Shown one piece after another: positions 1 to 7,605 of a DNA stretch of 12,835 nucleotides. The stretch spans positions 1-12,835 of the forward strand of contig DEAP01000071.1 in NCBI GenBank assembly GCA_002348225.1, read 5' to 3'. The position numbers and the translations under genes are program-made. The notes beneath the pieces are model-generated. The model saw nothing but the letters and a program-made list of their open reading frames with translations. It ran no database searches and had not been told where the DNA came from. Source of the DNA: Dehalococcoidia bacterium UBA2979. GTDB taxonomy: Bacteria; Chloroflexota; Dehalococcoidia; UBA2979. Position 1 is the stretch's first letter, and every line of letters starts with the position of its first letter.

Positions 1-104
1 CCTATAGGACCTACACGCTAGGTAATATAGCCCCTTCGCCCTACATGGTAACTGAGTTTCCCACGAATCAGTATTATGTTAGTTAAGTAACTGGGAGGAC
101 ACAC

Positions 105-713
105 ATGCCGAAAGAATACACTGCAGGCCAACGACAAGTTCAAACACACGCCGATTCTACACGGCTGGCAGATCAGATGGCTGAAAAGGTTGTCCGCGCC
201 GAAATTAGTAGTGATGATAAGTTATTTATCGAAGCCAGAGATATGTTTTTTCTAGCAACAATTGACGCCGATGGGCATGCCAACTGCTCATATAAGGGGG
301 GAGAGCCCGGCTTCGTCCGTGTTTTAGATGAATCAACAATCGCTTTCCCTATATATGACGGAAACGGGATGTTCATGACAGCAGGAAGCATAGTCGATAA
401 TGGCGAAGTGGGCCTGTTATTTGTCGATTTTGACGGCCAAAGTAGGATGAGGTTGAACGGTGCTGCCACGTTACATGCCGAAGATGAACTGATTTCTGAA
501 TATCCAGAGGCTCAATATGTTGTCAGAGTGAAAGCACGCGAAGTATTCGTGAATTGCCCGAGATACATCCACCGCCTCGAGCTGGTGGAAAGGTCAGTCT
601 TCGTGCCAAAAAGCAATACTCAAACACCGGTTGCTGAGTGGAAGCAGAAAATGATCGAAAATGGAGCCGGAAATATTCTTAGCTCAAAAGACCCGACAGT
701 TCCTGGAGATTAG
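105..713 (+). CDS. Pyridoxamine 5'-phosphate oxidase-like flavin-binding protein
   Basis: The 202-residue protein resembles the PNPOx-like split-barrel family, whose members bind FMN or F420 and reduce small substrates or detoxify. Visible signs are the strand MFFLATIDADGHANCSYKGG (about residues 47-66), a following stretch ending AFPIYDGNGMF (80-90), and the barrel strands VGLLFVDFDGQSRMRLNGAA (102-121). The start is well supported: GGGAGG at 93-98 lies six bases before the ATG. There is no signal peptide or membrane segment, so it is cytoplasmic. It converges on the oxidoreductase to its right, with only ten bases between the two stops. Family membership is fairly secure. Cofactor and substrate cannot be read from the sequence, and true PdxH activity is unlikely because the protein looks like the generic branch of the family. 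Confidence 0.8.
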   Translation: MPKEYTAGQRQVQTHADSTRLADQMAEKVVRAEISSDDKLFIEARDMFFLATIDADGHANCSYKGGEPGFVRVLDESTIAFPIYDGNGMFMTAGSIVDNGEVGLLFVDFDGQSRMRLNGAATLHAEDELISEYPEAQYVVRVKAREVFVNCPRYIHRLELVERSVFVPKSNTQTPVAEWKQKMIENGAGNILSSKDPTVPGD

Positions 714-723
714 TTAATAGCTA

Positions 724-1632
724 TCACTTGACCTGACTGATGATGTCATCCATCCATAAGTTGTATGTCTCCAGCACCTGGTCTGTGCTGCCCATATTGA
801 AATTGGGAATAATGAGTTCATCTACTCCCGCAGCTTCATATTGACCAATGATTTCAACTATTTCATCAGGTGTTCCTGCCAACACACGACCGCCACCCGA
901 CTCACGTGCTGCAGTAATGGTCGCCTTATCTTTCGATACCACGAAGAGTGCTTGTGCGGATCGCGTAATTTCATGTGGGTCCCTCCCAACACTCTCGCAA
1001 TGAGTCTCAAGAATTTTTCCCTTTGCCTCTAGTACGGACGGACTACCCCAAACGTTCCACTCGTCAGCATGCTCCGCCGTGATACGGAGAGTGACTTTCT
1101 CACCCCCTCCGCCAATCAGTATGGGAAGATGTTCTTGAATAGGCTTGGGCTCTAGCGGAGCATCTTTGATCTCGTAATATCTCCCAAAAAAATCAGTCCT
1201 GTCGTTATCCAATAATGAACGGATGATCTGCACCGATTCTTCGAGTCGACGAAGTCGGCCACCTACCGTGTGAAAATCTATGCCGTATGCACCATGCTCA
1301 TTAATCTGCCAGCCGGCGCCTAGTCCAAGTACAAGTCTTCCCTTACTAATGATGTCTACCTGCGCAGCCATCTTGGCCAGCACCGCTGGATTTCTGTAGG
1401 TATTGCCGGTTACGAGTGTACCTACACGCATGCGCGGTACTACCGACGCAATTGCGGCTAACGTGGTCCATGCTTCTGCAGTTGCTCCCGAAACCGTGGT
1501 GTCATCGCCAGTGTTTGGCATGAAGTGGTCAGCAATCCAGAGGCCATCCCAGCCTAGTTTCTCTGCGCTTGTACAAACCTTCGTCAGGTCCTCGAACGTT
1601 CCACTCAAATGAGGCCAGATACTAAACTTCAT
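724..1632 (-). CDS. Luciferase-like (LLM class) flavin/F420-dependent oxidoreductase, Rv1855c-like
   Basis: This 302-residue protein has the TIM-barrel pattern of bacterial luciferase-like oxidoreductases. It shows the N-terminal MKFSIWPH strand, GLWIADHF near residue 32, VGTLVTGNTYRNPAVLAKMA in the middle, and GRLVLGLGAGWQINEHGAYG. The last segment resembles the mycobacterial Rv1855c group, which is annotated as F420-dependent. I start it at the ATG at 1630-1632 because GGGAG lies eight bases upstream and the family begins at this MKF. The frame stays open upstream to 1755, but that extension has no family similarity. The gene is head-to-head with an MFS transporter, so the two may share a regulated intergenic region and a substrate. 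Electron donor (FMNH2 or F420) and substrate are unknown. Confidence 0.88.
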   Translation of the reverse strand: MKFSIWPHLSGTFEDLTKVCTSAEKLGWDGLWIADHFMPNTGDDTTVSGATAEAWTTLAAIASVVPRMRVGTLVTGNTYRNPAVLAKMAAQVDIISKGRLVLGLGAGWQINEHGAYGIDFHTVGGRLRRLEESVQIIRSLLDNDRTDFFGRYYEIKDAPLEPKPIQEHLPILIGGGGEKVTLRITAEHADEWNVWGSPSVLEAKGKILETHCESVGRDPHEITRSAQALFVVSKDKATITAARESGGGRVLAGTPDEIVEIIGQYEAAGVDELIIPNFNMGSTDQVLETYNLWMDDIISQVK

Positions 1633-1718
1633 TTCGAATACTCCCATCCCATTGTTAATTCGCAGTCTATACCGGTCCGTACCCTTATGGTTTGAGTCGT
1701 AGATTACGGGGTCAGTCG

Positions 1719-2954
1719 TTGGCAGCATCCACAACAAATACCGATCGGGATCCACGTTACGGATGGGTCATGGTATTCGCCGCTTTTACGCTAAGCTCAT
1801 TGGCATTCGGTACTCTTGGTTCGATATCAGTGTTCTTGAAACCATTATCTGCTGATTTAGGATGGAACCGAGCTGACACTTCTTTCGGATACACCGTAAT
1901 CGCACTGTCGGCGGCGGTATTCGGAGTTCTATGGGGATACATCGCTGACCGATACGGCACCAAGTACTTCGGACTCATTGGTGCGGTTGTGATGGCAGGT
2001 AGTCTCTTCCTTCTCAGTACGCAATCAGGTCTCTTTCAGTTCTACTTATTTTACTTTCTGTTTGGTGCGTTCGGCGTCGCCGTCGTGACTGCACCTCTAA
2101 CCGCCAACGTAGGGTTCTGGTTTCGTAAAAACCCAGGACTGGCTCTTGGTGTAACCGCTGCAGGTGGGGCTATCGGACAAGGAATAGGCCCCTTTTTCGT
2201 CGCCAGAAGTATCGTCGCTAACGGCTGGGAACAGACATATGTAATTATGGCCTTAGTAGTCCTGTGTATAGCGTTACCAATCGCTTTCCTAGTGAAGGAA
2301 TCTCCACATAGAGAGCAGGTAAGAATAACCGGCATTGATACGCAGCGTGACTCTCCACTGTCAGAGGTGGAAGTAGTGGTATGGCTTGGGATTGCAATAA
2401 TTTTTTGCTGCAATTGTATGGCGGTTCCTATCGTCCATCTCGTACCACTCTTAACTGACACGGGTTGGAGCGTTGAAACCGCATCCGGAGTACTTCTCAT
2501 CCTCATGTTATCTGGTGCAGTTGGACGTATTATGGCCGGCAAGTTGGCTGATATAATCGGTGCCCTACCCACATACATGATTATGTCTTTTGGACAGGCA
2601 TTCTTTGTCCTATGGTTCCCGTGGATAAATAATCTTTTTCTTCTCTATATTTGCGCAATTCTGTTTGGATTCACGTACTCAGGAGTGATGGTCAGTATTA
2701 TCACCTGCACCAGAACAATGGTCGGTGCCCGGCTTGCCGCCCGATCAATGAGTCTAACCAGTTTCTTCGGCTGGGGAGGTATGGGAATGGGTGGGTTCCT
2801 CGGTGGTTTTCTTTTTGACTATATCGGCGACTACGAGTGGTCATTTAATTTTGCGTCCGCAATGGGATTTGTGAATCTCGCAATACTTATACTGTTTTAT
2901 ATGAGAATTCGATCCAAAGAATCTAATTTAGCAGCAGAACCGGCGATTTCATAG
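1719..2954 (+). CDS. MFS transporter, OFA/monocarboxylate-like
   Basis: About 411 residues with roughly twelve hydrophobic segments, typical of a major facilitator permease in the cytoplasmic membrane. After a short polar N-terminus comes helix 1 (YGWVMVFAAFTLSSLAFGT). MFS motif A, GYIADRYGTK, sits between helices 2 and 3. A polar loop (about PHREQVRITGIDTQRDSPLS) separates the two six-helix halves. The opening and the SVFLKPLSADLGWNRADTS segment resemble the oxalate/formate and monocarboxylate branch, so an organic acid is a reasonable but unproven substrate. The start is uncertain. A TTG at 1719 has a weak GGGG at 1707-1710, while another in-frame TTG at 1692 has no ribosome site. Neither choice affects the membrane domain. 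It is divergent from the luciferase-like oxidoreductase. Confidence 0.85.
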   Translation: MAASTTNTDRDPRYGWVMVFAAFTLSSLAFGTLGSISVFLKPLSADLGWNRADTSFGYTVIALSAAVFGVLWGYIADRYGTKYFGLIGAVVMAGSLFLLSTQSGLFQFYLFYFLFGAFGVAVVTAPLTANVGFWFRKNPGLALGVTAAGGAIGQGIGPFFVARSIVANGWEQTYVIMALVVLCIALPIAFLVKESPHREQVRITGIDTQRDSPLSEVEVVVWLGIAIIFCCNCMAVPIVHLVPLLTDTGWSVETASGVLLILMLSGAVGRIMAGKLADIIGALPTYMIMSFGQAFFVLWFPWINNLFLLYICAILFGFTYSGVMVSIITCTRTMVGARLAARSMSLTSFFGWGGMGMGGFLGGFLFDYIGDYEWSFNFASAMGFVNLAILILFYMRIRSKESNLAAEPAIS

Positions 2955-3011
2955 TCAAGTATGACCTCATCATCCACAATTCGATAAGTTGTTGACTATA
3001 TCGGTACACAA

Positions 3012-3023
3012 TAGTGATATGCT
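3012..3023 (+). promoter_or_regulatory. Candidate extended -10 promoter for the small gene at 3065
   Basis: TG-A-TATGCT at 3015-3023 fits an extended -10 element (TGnTATAAT, four of six in the hexamer). A TTGACT at 2992-2997 resembles a -35 box but lies 20 bases away, longer than ideal. Transcription would start near 3030, about 35 bases before the ATG. Sequence resemblance only. Confidence 0.3.
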
Positions 3024-3064
3024 GCCAGCCAAAGCACGTATATACATCAAAAATAGGGGGATTT

Positions 3065-3346
3065 ATGCCATTCATGATTCGATTTGATCAAGGAACTGTG
3101 ACCGTCGAGCAGTACCATGCAATTAATCAGGGCCTAGAAGACGCAGGGCAAGGGAATCCAGTCGGCCGTGAGTATCACGTCGGCTATATTGAGGATGATG
3201 GCAGGCTCAGTGTGGTGGACATCTGGGATTCAATGGAAAATTTTGAAACATTCGGCGAAACATTGCTCCCCGTGTTAGAAGCAGTCGGAGCCGACGCTGG
3301 AGAACCACGCATCCTCCCTGTGGACAACATCATCCTCGGTCAATAG
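3065..3346 (+). CDS. Small protein, possible dimeric alpha/beta-barrel (ABM-like) fold
   Basis: A 93-residue cytoplasmic protein beginning MPFMIRFDQG. AGGGGG at 3055-3060, four bases before the ATG, decides this start over the longer open frame from 3014. The order of elements (an initial MIRFD strand, a helix around VEQYHAINQGLEDAG, then HVGYIEDDGRLSVVDIWDS and a helix around ENFETFGETLLPVLEAVG) is what one sees in small ferredoxin-like dimeric barrel proteins related to antibiotic-biosynthesis monooxygenases. No catalytic residues can be assigned. Its TAG stop is directly followed by the TAG stop of the convergent dehydrogenase on the other strand. The fold is an inference and the function unknown. 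Confidence 0.7.
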   Translation: MPFMIRFDQGTVTVEQYHAINQGLEDAGQGNPVGREYHVGYIEDDGRLSVVDIWDSMENFETFGETLLPVLEAVGADAGEPRILPVDNIILGQ

Positions 3347-4420
3347 CTATTGCTTCAGTGTGAAACCTTCCCTCAGTTGAGGTTTGACTCTCGCAACACT
3401 GATGAGTGACTCCACACAGTCACGAATCGATTCATCTAGTGGACGGAAGTCTATATCAACCACCGAGCGTATCCTGTCGTTACGAAGCTCAACACCCGCC
3501 CATACAGCTCGCAATTCCTGCTCTCGGGCTTGAATTCGTTCAGGAAATGGATCAGTAACCTCAGGCGTATCATGTCCTAATTCGGGGAGCAACCGGTCGA
3601 TATCTGCGCAGATATCTTCGACATTGCGAGCGTCCGTCGACCAGGCGATATAACGTTCGCCATTTTGCACAGTCACACTCTCAAGAAGCCCAATATGGCA
3701 TGCTGCATCATCTCTCACGTCCACAGTCATCCAGGGTCTGTATGCTCCGTTTTGCTCATATTCACCCAATAACATTGTCTCAATATTGTGTTGCCACGGT
3801 CCCATATCTTTCTGATGTGCCGAAAGTATCGGGCCGACATTATCTGCTGGACAGCAGGTGATAGCATCCCAAGTCCCATTCTCCTCAGCCGCGTCAGAAA
3901 ATATTCGCTGTGCAAGGACTTTCCCCATAGAGTAGCCTTGTCGCTCAGGAGTTCGCTTCGGATTCAATTCGTCAGGATATCTGTCTTCATAACAGACAGG
4001 TCTTCTCTCAAGTTCAAAGATATCAGCCTCAGAAAGCACAGCCGCAATACTGGAAGTGACAATCACTCGATTCACTGATTCGGACTTATTAACACTGTTG
4101 ATGATGTGCGAGCACACGTTTTGTACGTAATCCAGATCTTCATAGGTGCTGACATGCGATACATGACACACCCCCTGACATCCTTTAAAAATATCGTCGA
4201 AACATCCGTCATCGTCCAAGTTGGCTGAATGTATAGTCAGTCTTCCCGTGGAGAAGGCAGGCATTTCTCGAAGAAATCCAACCCGAGACTCGTCATCTGC
4301 GTCACGAACACACGCCCGGACTCGGTAGCCTTTGTCCAGCAACAATTTCACTACCCAACCGCCTATAAAGCCTGCACTTCCTGTGACAGCAACGGTACTT
4401 CCCTTTGGAATTGGTGGCAT
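3347..4420 (-). CDS. NAD(P)-dependent epimerase/dehydratase-like extended SDR
   Basis: This 357-residue enzyme is an extended short-chain dehydrogenase/reductase of the dihydroflavonol-reductase/epimerase type. The nucleotide-binding loop TGSAGFIG is at residues 13-20, and an RACVRD segment (35-40) ends strand 2, where an arginine often favours NADP. The catalytic serine region is VTSSIAAV (121-128), and the active-site pair is Y163 and K167 in YSMGK. The substrate-binding C-terminal half is longer than in classical SDRs and ends in a charged tail. GGAGA six bases before the ATG supports the start. It lies 81 bases downstream of the aldo/keto reductase on the same strand, so co-transcription is plausible and both could act on one carbonyl or sugar substrate. 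Substrate unknown. Confidence 0.88.
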   Translation of the reverse strand: MPPIPKGSTVAVTGSAGFIGGWVVKLLLDKGYRVRACVRDADDESRVGFLREMPAFSTGRLTIHSANLDDDGCFDDIFKGCQGVCHVSHVSTYEDLDYVQNVCSHIINSVNKSESVNRVIVTSSIAAVLSEADIFELERRPVCYEDRYPDELNPKRTPERQGYSMGKVLAQRIFSDAAEENGTWDAITCCPADNVGPILSAHQKDMGPWQHNIETMLLGEYEQNGAYRPWMTVDVRDDAACHIGLLESVTVQNGERYIAWSTDARNVEDICADIDRLLPELGHDTPEVTDPFPERIQAREQELRAVWAGVELRNDRIRSVVDIDFRPLDESIRDCVESLISVARVKPQLREGFTLKQ

Positions 4421-4501
4421 TTTGGTCTCCTTATTTTATTAATCGTTCATCCATCGCAGCATAACGCAAGTAAATTTCAGGCGGTTATGATTCGTTATTC
4501 A

Positions 4502-5476
4502 CTACGAGATTCGTCCAACCGCAAGGTCAATTTCTGTGCAAGTCTGTAAGTCCAAAGGACCCGCAGTTTCAGCAGAAACACACTCTCTAAGTTCCTCTCT
4601 ATTTTTTACTCCAAGTACCACAGTATCTACCCCTGGAGCTGCAAGTGCGTATCGGTGCGCTAGGCTGGCTGGTGATTCGCCAAGACGAGCAGCAATCTCA
4701 CGAAACGGTGCAGCCCGCATGAAATCAATTGTCTCTGGGTGATCATCAGCCAATGGTCTATCTAGCTGAGAGGTGAGAGCTCCAGCCTGAACGGCTCGGA
4801 TCCCCATCACACCCATACCTGCGATCTTGGCACCAGCTATTAATCTTCTTGGATTTGCCGGCTCGTCATACATCTTCATGCTCCCAGGAGAATCTAAGAG
4901 ATTCGTCACAATCTGAATTACAGATGGCTTCGGTCCCTGATTTTGAGCGGCATCATCAAGCACTTCAGCAAGAACACTTGGGACTCCAATCCCTGTGATC
5001 CCCCAGCCACCAATTAGTCCTTGACCAATCAGATTTTCGAATGCCTCTCCAACGGAATTTCTAAACAGAGAGAGTTCCGTTCCTCTAGTTGGGTCATCGA
5101 AACCATCAGGCATGACCATTCCATGTAGAATCATCAAGTCAACTTTGGATACCTTCATCCTCTCGAGAGATTCTTCCAAACTCTGGAGGAGTAGCGGGAA
5201 TACCTCCTCTGGTTTCGGAGACCCTAATCGATATTTAGTTGTGACGTAAACACCGTCCGGAACAGAGCCATCGAAGGCTTCACCAAATACTCGTTCGGCT
5301 TCACCGTTTCCGTACGAAGGAGCGAGGTCAATGAGAGTGATCCCGCTTTCAATCGCTTCCTGAATGGTCAGCACCGACTCCTTGCGATCGGTCTTTCCCC
5401 AAACCTGACCGATACCTCCCCCTCCAAGGGCCATTCTTGACACATCATTCAAATTACTGAGATACGTTTTCTGCAA
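4502..5476 (-). CDS. Aldo/keto reductase
   Basis: A 324-residue (beta/alpha)8 oxidoreductase that reduces carbonyls with NADPH. The complete catalytic tetrad is visible: D50 and Y55 in LIDLAPSYGNGEAE, K81 in VTTKYR and H118 in LMILHGM. The C-terminal SLAHRYALAAPGVDTVVLGVKN is the usual cofactor-phosphate region. The start is a TTG, supported by AGAGGAG seven bases upstream. No better ATG lies near, and the following QKTYLSNLNDVSRMALGGGG is the expected family beginning. It is divergent from the EEP-family gene, leaving a 71-base shared upstream region, and leads a likely two-gene unit with the extended SDR. Family assignment is secure. The physiological substrate is not identifiable. Confidence 0.92.
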   Translation of the reverse strand: MQKTYLSNLNDVSRMALGGGGIGQVWGKTDRKESVLTIQEAIESGITLIDLAPSYGNGEAERVFGEAFDGSVPDGVYVTTKYRLGSPKPEEVFPLLLQSLEESLERMKVSKVDLMILHGMVMPDGFDDPTRGTELSLFRNSVGEAFENLIGQGLIGGWGITGIGVPSVLAEVLDDAAQNQGPKPSVIQIVTNLLDSPGSMKMYDEPANPRRLIAGAKIAGMGVMGIRAVQAGALTSQLDRPLADDHPETIDFMRAAPFREIAARLGESPASLAHRYALAAPGVDTVVLGVKNREELRECVSAETAGPLDLQTCTEIDLAVGRIS

Positions 5477-5483
5477 GGCACAG

Positions 5484-5490
5484 CTCCTCT
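5484..5490 (-). promoter_or_regulatory. Ribosome binding site supporting a TTG start
   Basis: AGAGGAG on the minus strand lies seven bases before the TTG of the aldo/keto reductase. It is a strong match to the anti-Shine-Dalgarno sequence and is the main reason for accepting the rare start codon. Confidence 0.6.
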
Positions 5491-5547
5491 GAATTCTCTA
5501 TTTCTGGTACGAGCTATATTCTACCTCTGACAAGAAAGTGAGCTGTA

Positions 5548-6312
5548 ATGCTGAAGGTCATGAGCTATAACGTACTTGGTTTCAAGGGTTTCAGCGCACA
5601 AGCAAGTGACCGGTCAATGACCAAAAAACAAATTTTTGACACCCACCTTGCACAATTAGATCTATTACAACCGGATGTGGTCATATTTCAAGAAGCACCT
5701 CATCGACAAGTGATACAACACTTAGCAAGTGCTCTCGACTGGAATTATCGGTATTTCATATCACAAACAGGCTGGTCAGGAAGCCTACTCACCAAATTTC
5801 AAATCCGCAGTTCGGAAACGTACCGATTTAAGAAGCATCAAGAACTCTTCAGTCGATTCTGGAGCCGGACAGTTCTTTTGACTAACAAGGGTGAAGACTT
5901 AGTAATTCATGCTGCTCATCTCCATGATGAAAATACTGGACTGCGGAAAGAAGAGCTACATCGACTGGCGGAATCAGTAACTAAGGATGTAGGGCATTAC
6001 GACAATCTTCTGCTTATTGGAGACCTCAATCATCGACCTGAATTGGAGGATTACCAAATACTTAGCGCAACTGATCTTCGTGATTTATTCTTATCAGATA
6101 AAAACAATGCAGATGAGTATGGCCATACTTTCCTGTCCACTCTCCCAATGGCCCGGCTCGATTACATGTGGGGAAGCAAATCCATGGCAGAAAAAATCAC
6201 GAAATTTGAAGTTTTATCCAACAGACCGTTTGGTGACACTACTGAATCAGGAGATTATGCTGTCTTGTCGGACCATTTACCAGTGATGGCTCACTTTGAG
6301 GAGACAATATGA
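5548..6312 (+). CDS. Endonuclease/exonuclease/phosphatase (EEP) family protein
   Basis: A 254-residue protein of the DNase I-like metal-dependent phosphoesterase fold. Almost all catalytic motifs can be seen: N8 in MSYNVLGF, E49 in VVIFQEAP, H124 in HAAHLHDENTG, D159 and N161 in LLIGDLNHRPE, D205 in ARLDYMW, and the terminal D242-H243 in SDHLP. It should therefore be active on a phosphodiester or phosphomonoester: DNA, RNA, an inositol phosphate or a sphingolipid head group. There is no signal peptide. The ribosome site before the ATG is weak (AAGTGAG). Its stop overlaps the next gene's start as ATGA, so the two are translationally coupled and probably one transcript. The substrate cannot be determined. 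Confidence 0.9.
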   Translation: MLKVMSYNVLGFKGFSAQASDRSMTKKQIFDTHLAQLDLLQPDVVIFQEAPHRQVIQHLASALDWNYRYFISQTGWSGSLLTKFQIRSSETYRFKKHQELFSRFWSRTVLLTNKGEDLVIHAAHLHDENTGLRKEELHRLAESVTKDVGHYDNLLLIGDLNHRPELEDYQILSATDLRDLFLSDKNNADEYGHTFLSTLPMARLDYMWGSKSMAEKITKFEVLSNRPFGDTTESGDYAVLSDHLPVMAHFEETI

Positions 6313-7160
6313 CTCTAATTAATCGACTTCTAGTTTATGCGATTGGTTCTTGCAGTTTGCTATTTTTAGTCGCCTGCTCGGGCGGAGAGAGCAGAATAGC
6401 GTTTATAGGCCAAACGGAAATTTCAACAATGAATCCAGACGGAACTGACGTGATTCAAATCACCAGCAACCAAAGTGAAAAAGTCACGGCAAATTGGTCT
6501 AAGGATGGGTCGAAAGTGGTATTCGACAACATGGTCAGTGACGACATGGAAATATTTATTATGAAAAGTGATGGGACTGAGATTTCTCAGCTGACATCAA
6601 ACGATGCCAATGACTGGCTCCCACTTGTCTCACCTTCAGGGGACAAAATTATGTTCATAAGCGATCGTGACGGTGACGACGAAATTTTCCTCATGGATAT
6701 CGACGGCTCAAATGTCACCCAGCTCACCGTAAATGACTGGGATACGGATTGGGGTTGCGCCTGGTCGAATGACGGAAAAACTATCTTCTTTTCTAGTGAC
6801 CGAGATGGAGATACCGAATTATTCGTCATGAATGTAGATGGAACGAAAATACGACAGCTCACCACGAATTCCTACGAGGACGACATGGCTGTGTTATCCC
6901 CAGATGGTGAATATCTAGCTTTCTACAGCGATCGAGATGGCGACTATGAAATATTTAGTATGAAAATCGATGGGACTGAGGTTCGACAACTCACTTCGAA
7001 CCCTGCTGGTGACTTTGACCCCATCTGGTCTCCAGACGGGAAACGGATAGTATTTAGTAGTGACCGCTACCTTGATGAAGAAATGTTTGTCATGAACAGC
7101 GATGGCACAGCGGTGGTATCACTCGGCGTGCAGGGATACCCAGTAGATTGGGTCAAATAG
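6309..7160 (+). CDS. TolB-like beta-propeller (PD40 repeat) lipoprotein
   Basis: A 283-residue predicted lipoprotein. A signal peptide runs to a lipobox L-V-A-C with the lipidated cysteine at 23, followed by SGGES, so the mature protein would be anchored outside the cytoplasmic membrane. The rest is a beta-propeller of about six blades. A motif Q(L/I)T recurs at residues 50, 94, 138, 183 and 227, and an S-D-R turn at 118, 163, 207 and 251, giving a period of 44-45 residues. Three of those turns read SDRDGDxE(I/L)F. This is the PD40/TolB-type repeat, generally a protein-binding scaffold. GAGGAG five bases before the ATG is an excellent ribosome site lying inside the upstream EEP gene. Function is unknown; it is not TolB itself, which has an extra N-terminal domain. 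Confidence 0.88.
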   Translation: MTLINRLLVYAIGSCSLLFLVACSGGESRIAFIGQTEISTMNPDGTDVIQITSNQSEKVTANWSKDGSKVVFDNMVSDDMEIFIMKSDGTEISQLTSNDANDWLPLVSPSGDKIMFISDRDGDDEIFLMDIDGSNVTQLTVNDWDTDWGCAWSNDGKTIFFSSDRDGDTELFVMNVDGTKIRQLTTNSYEDDMAVLSPDGEYLAFYSDRDGDYEIFSMKIDGTEVRQLTSNPAGDFDPIWSPDGKRIVFSSDRYLDEEMFVMNSDGTAVVSLGVQGYPVDWVK

Positions 7161-7175
7161 AGCTTTGAGTACAGC

Positions 7176-7595
7176 TTATTGACCAATGGTCCTTTTGTTT
7201 GCCCATTTCTGCTTGAGTTTTGACAGCCTAAGGAGCTTCATATCAGCTTCGGCCTTAGTCAATTTCCCTGCCTTCACAGCTGCCGCGAGTTTCTTTTCGA
7301 AAATCGGAAGAGAATATTTTACGAAATATCCAAATCCTCGGCCTCGTATTATCTGCAGTCGTTTTTTATCCCCCTCAGCCTGAGTGAGTTTGCCTTCAGC
7401 GACTGCCATTTTGATTTTGGCTAATAAAGCCTTCCGTTGAAACTGTTTCTCGATGTTCTCTTCTTTTTTAGAGATAGGGTCTTCAGCTGATGCCACTTCT
7501 ACACCAAGAGACATATTTGCCGCTAATGCAGAAGCAACTAAGGCGAAAATACCTACCAGAAGTAACGTGGATTTAAATGCTTTTCTTGAGAGCAT
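7176..7595 (-). CDS. Small secreted basic protein with duplicated GKLT-x-AE motif
   Basis: I do not recognise this 139-residue protein. It starts with a clear Sec signal peptide: basic MLSRKAFK, a hydrophobic core TLLLVGIFALVASALA, and likely cleavage after ALA (25) or ASA (37). The mature part is very lysine-rich and largely helical. A motif occurs twice 42 residues apart: AVAEGKLTQAEGDKKRL (64-80) and AVKAGKLTKAEADMKLL (106-122), joined by an RGRGFGYFVKYSLP linker. I chose the ATG at 7593-7595, ten bases past the dehydrogenase stop, with AAGG in front. The frame stays open to 7754, but that part only shadows the dehydrogenase. It is probably the last gene of the minus-strand run. Helix-hairpin repeats of this kind may bind a partner or anionic surface, but that is speculation. 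Confidence 0.72.
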   Translation of the reverse strand: MLSRKAFKSTLLLVGIFALVASALAANMSLGVEVASAEDPISKKEENIEKQFQRKALLAKIKMAVAEGKLTQAEGDKKRLQIIRGRGFGYFVKYSLPIFEKKLAAAVKAGKLTKAEADMKLLRLSKLKQKWANKRTIGQ

Positions 7596-7605
7596 AGGCT
7601 GGCCT

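Noticed and set aside
1..104. CCTATAGG palindrome and TATTAT (72-77) before the first gene as operator and promoter
   Set aside because: No -35 element at proper spacing, and the palindrome is only eight bases; too weak to report.
1633..1755. N-terminal extension of the left luciferase-like gene to 1755
   Set aside because: It would overlap the divergent MFS start and precedes the family's normal MKF beginning, which has its own ribosome site.
2051..2578. 175-codon open frame antisense to the MFS gene
   Set aside because: Its composition (rich in T, P, I and S) and lack of a recognisable domain mark it as the reverse-strand shadow of the transporter.
2949..2964. Hairpin TCATA/TATGA at the end of the first MFS gene as a terminator
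   Set aside because: Only five AT-rich pairs and no following T-run.
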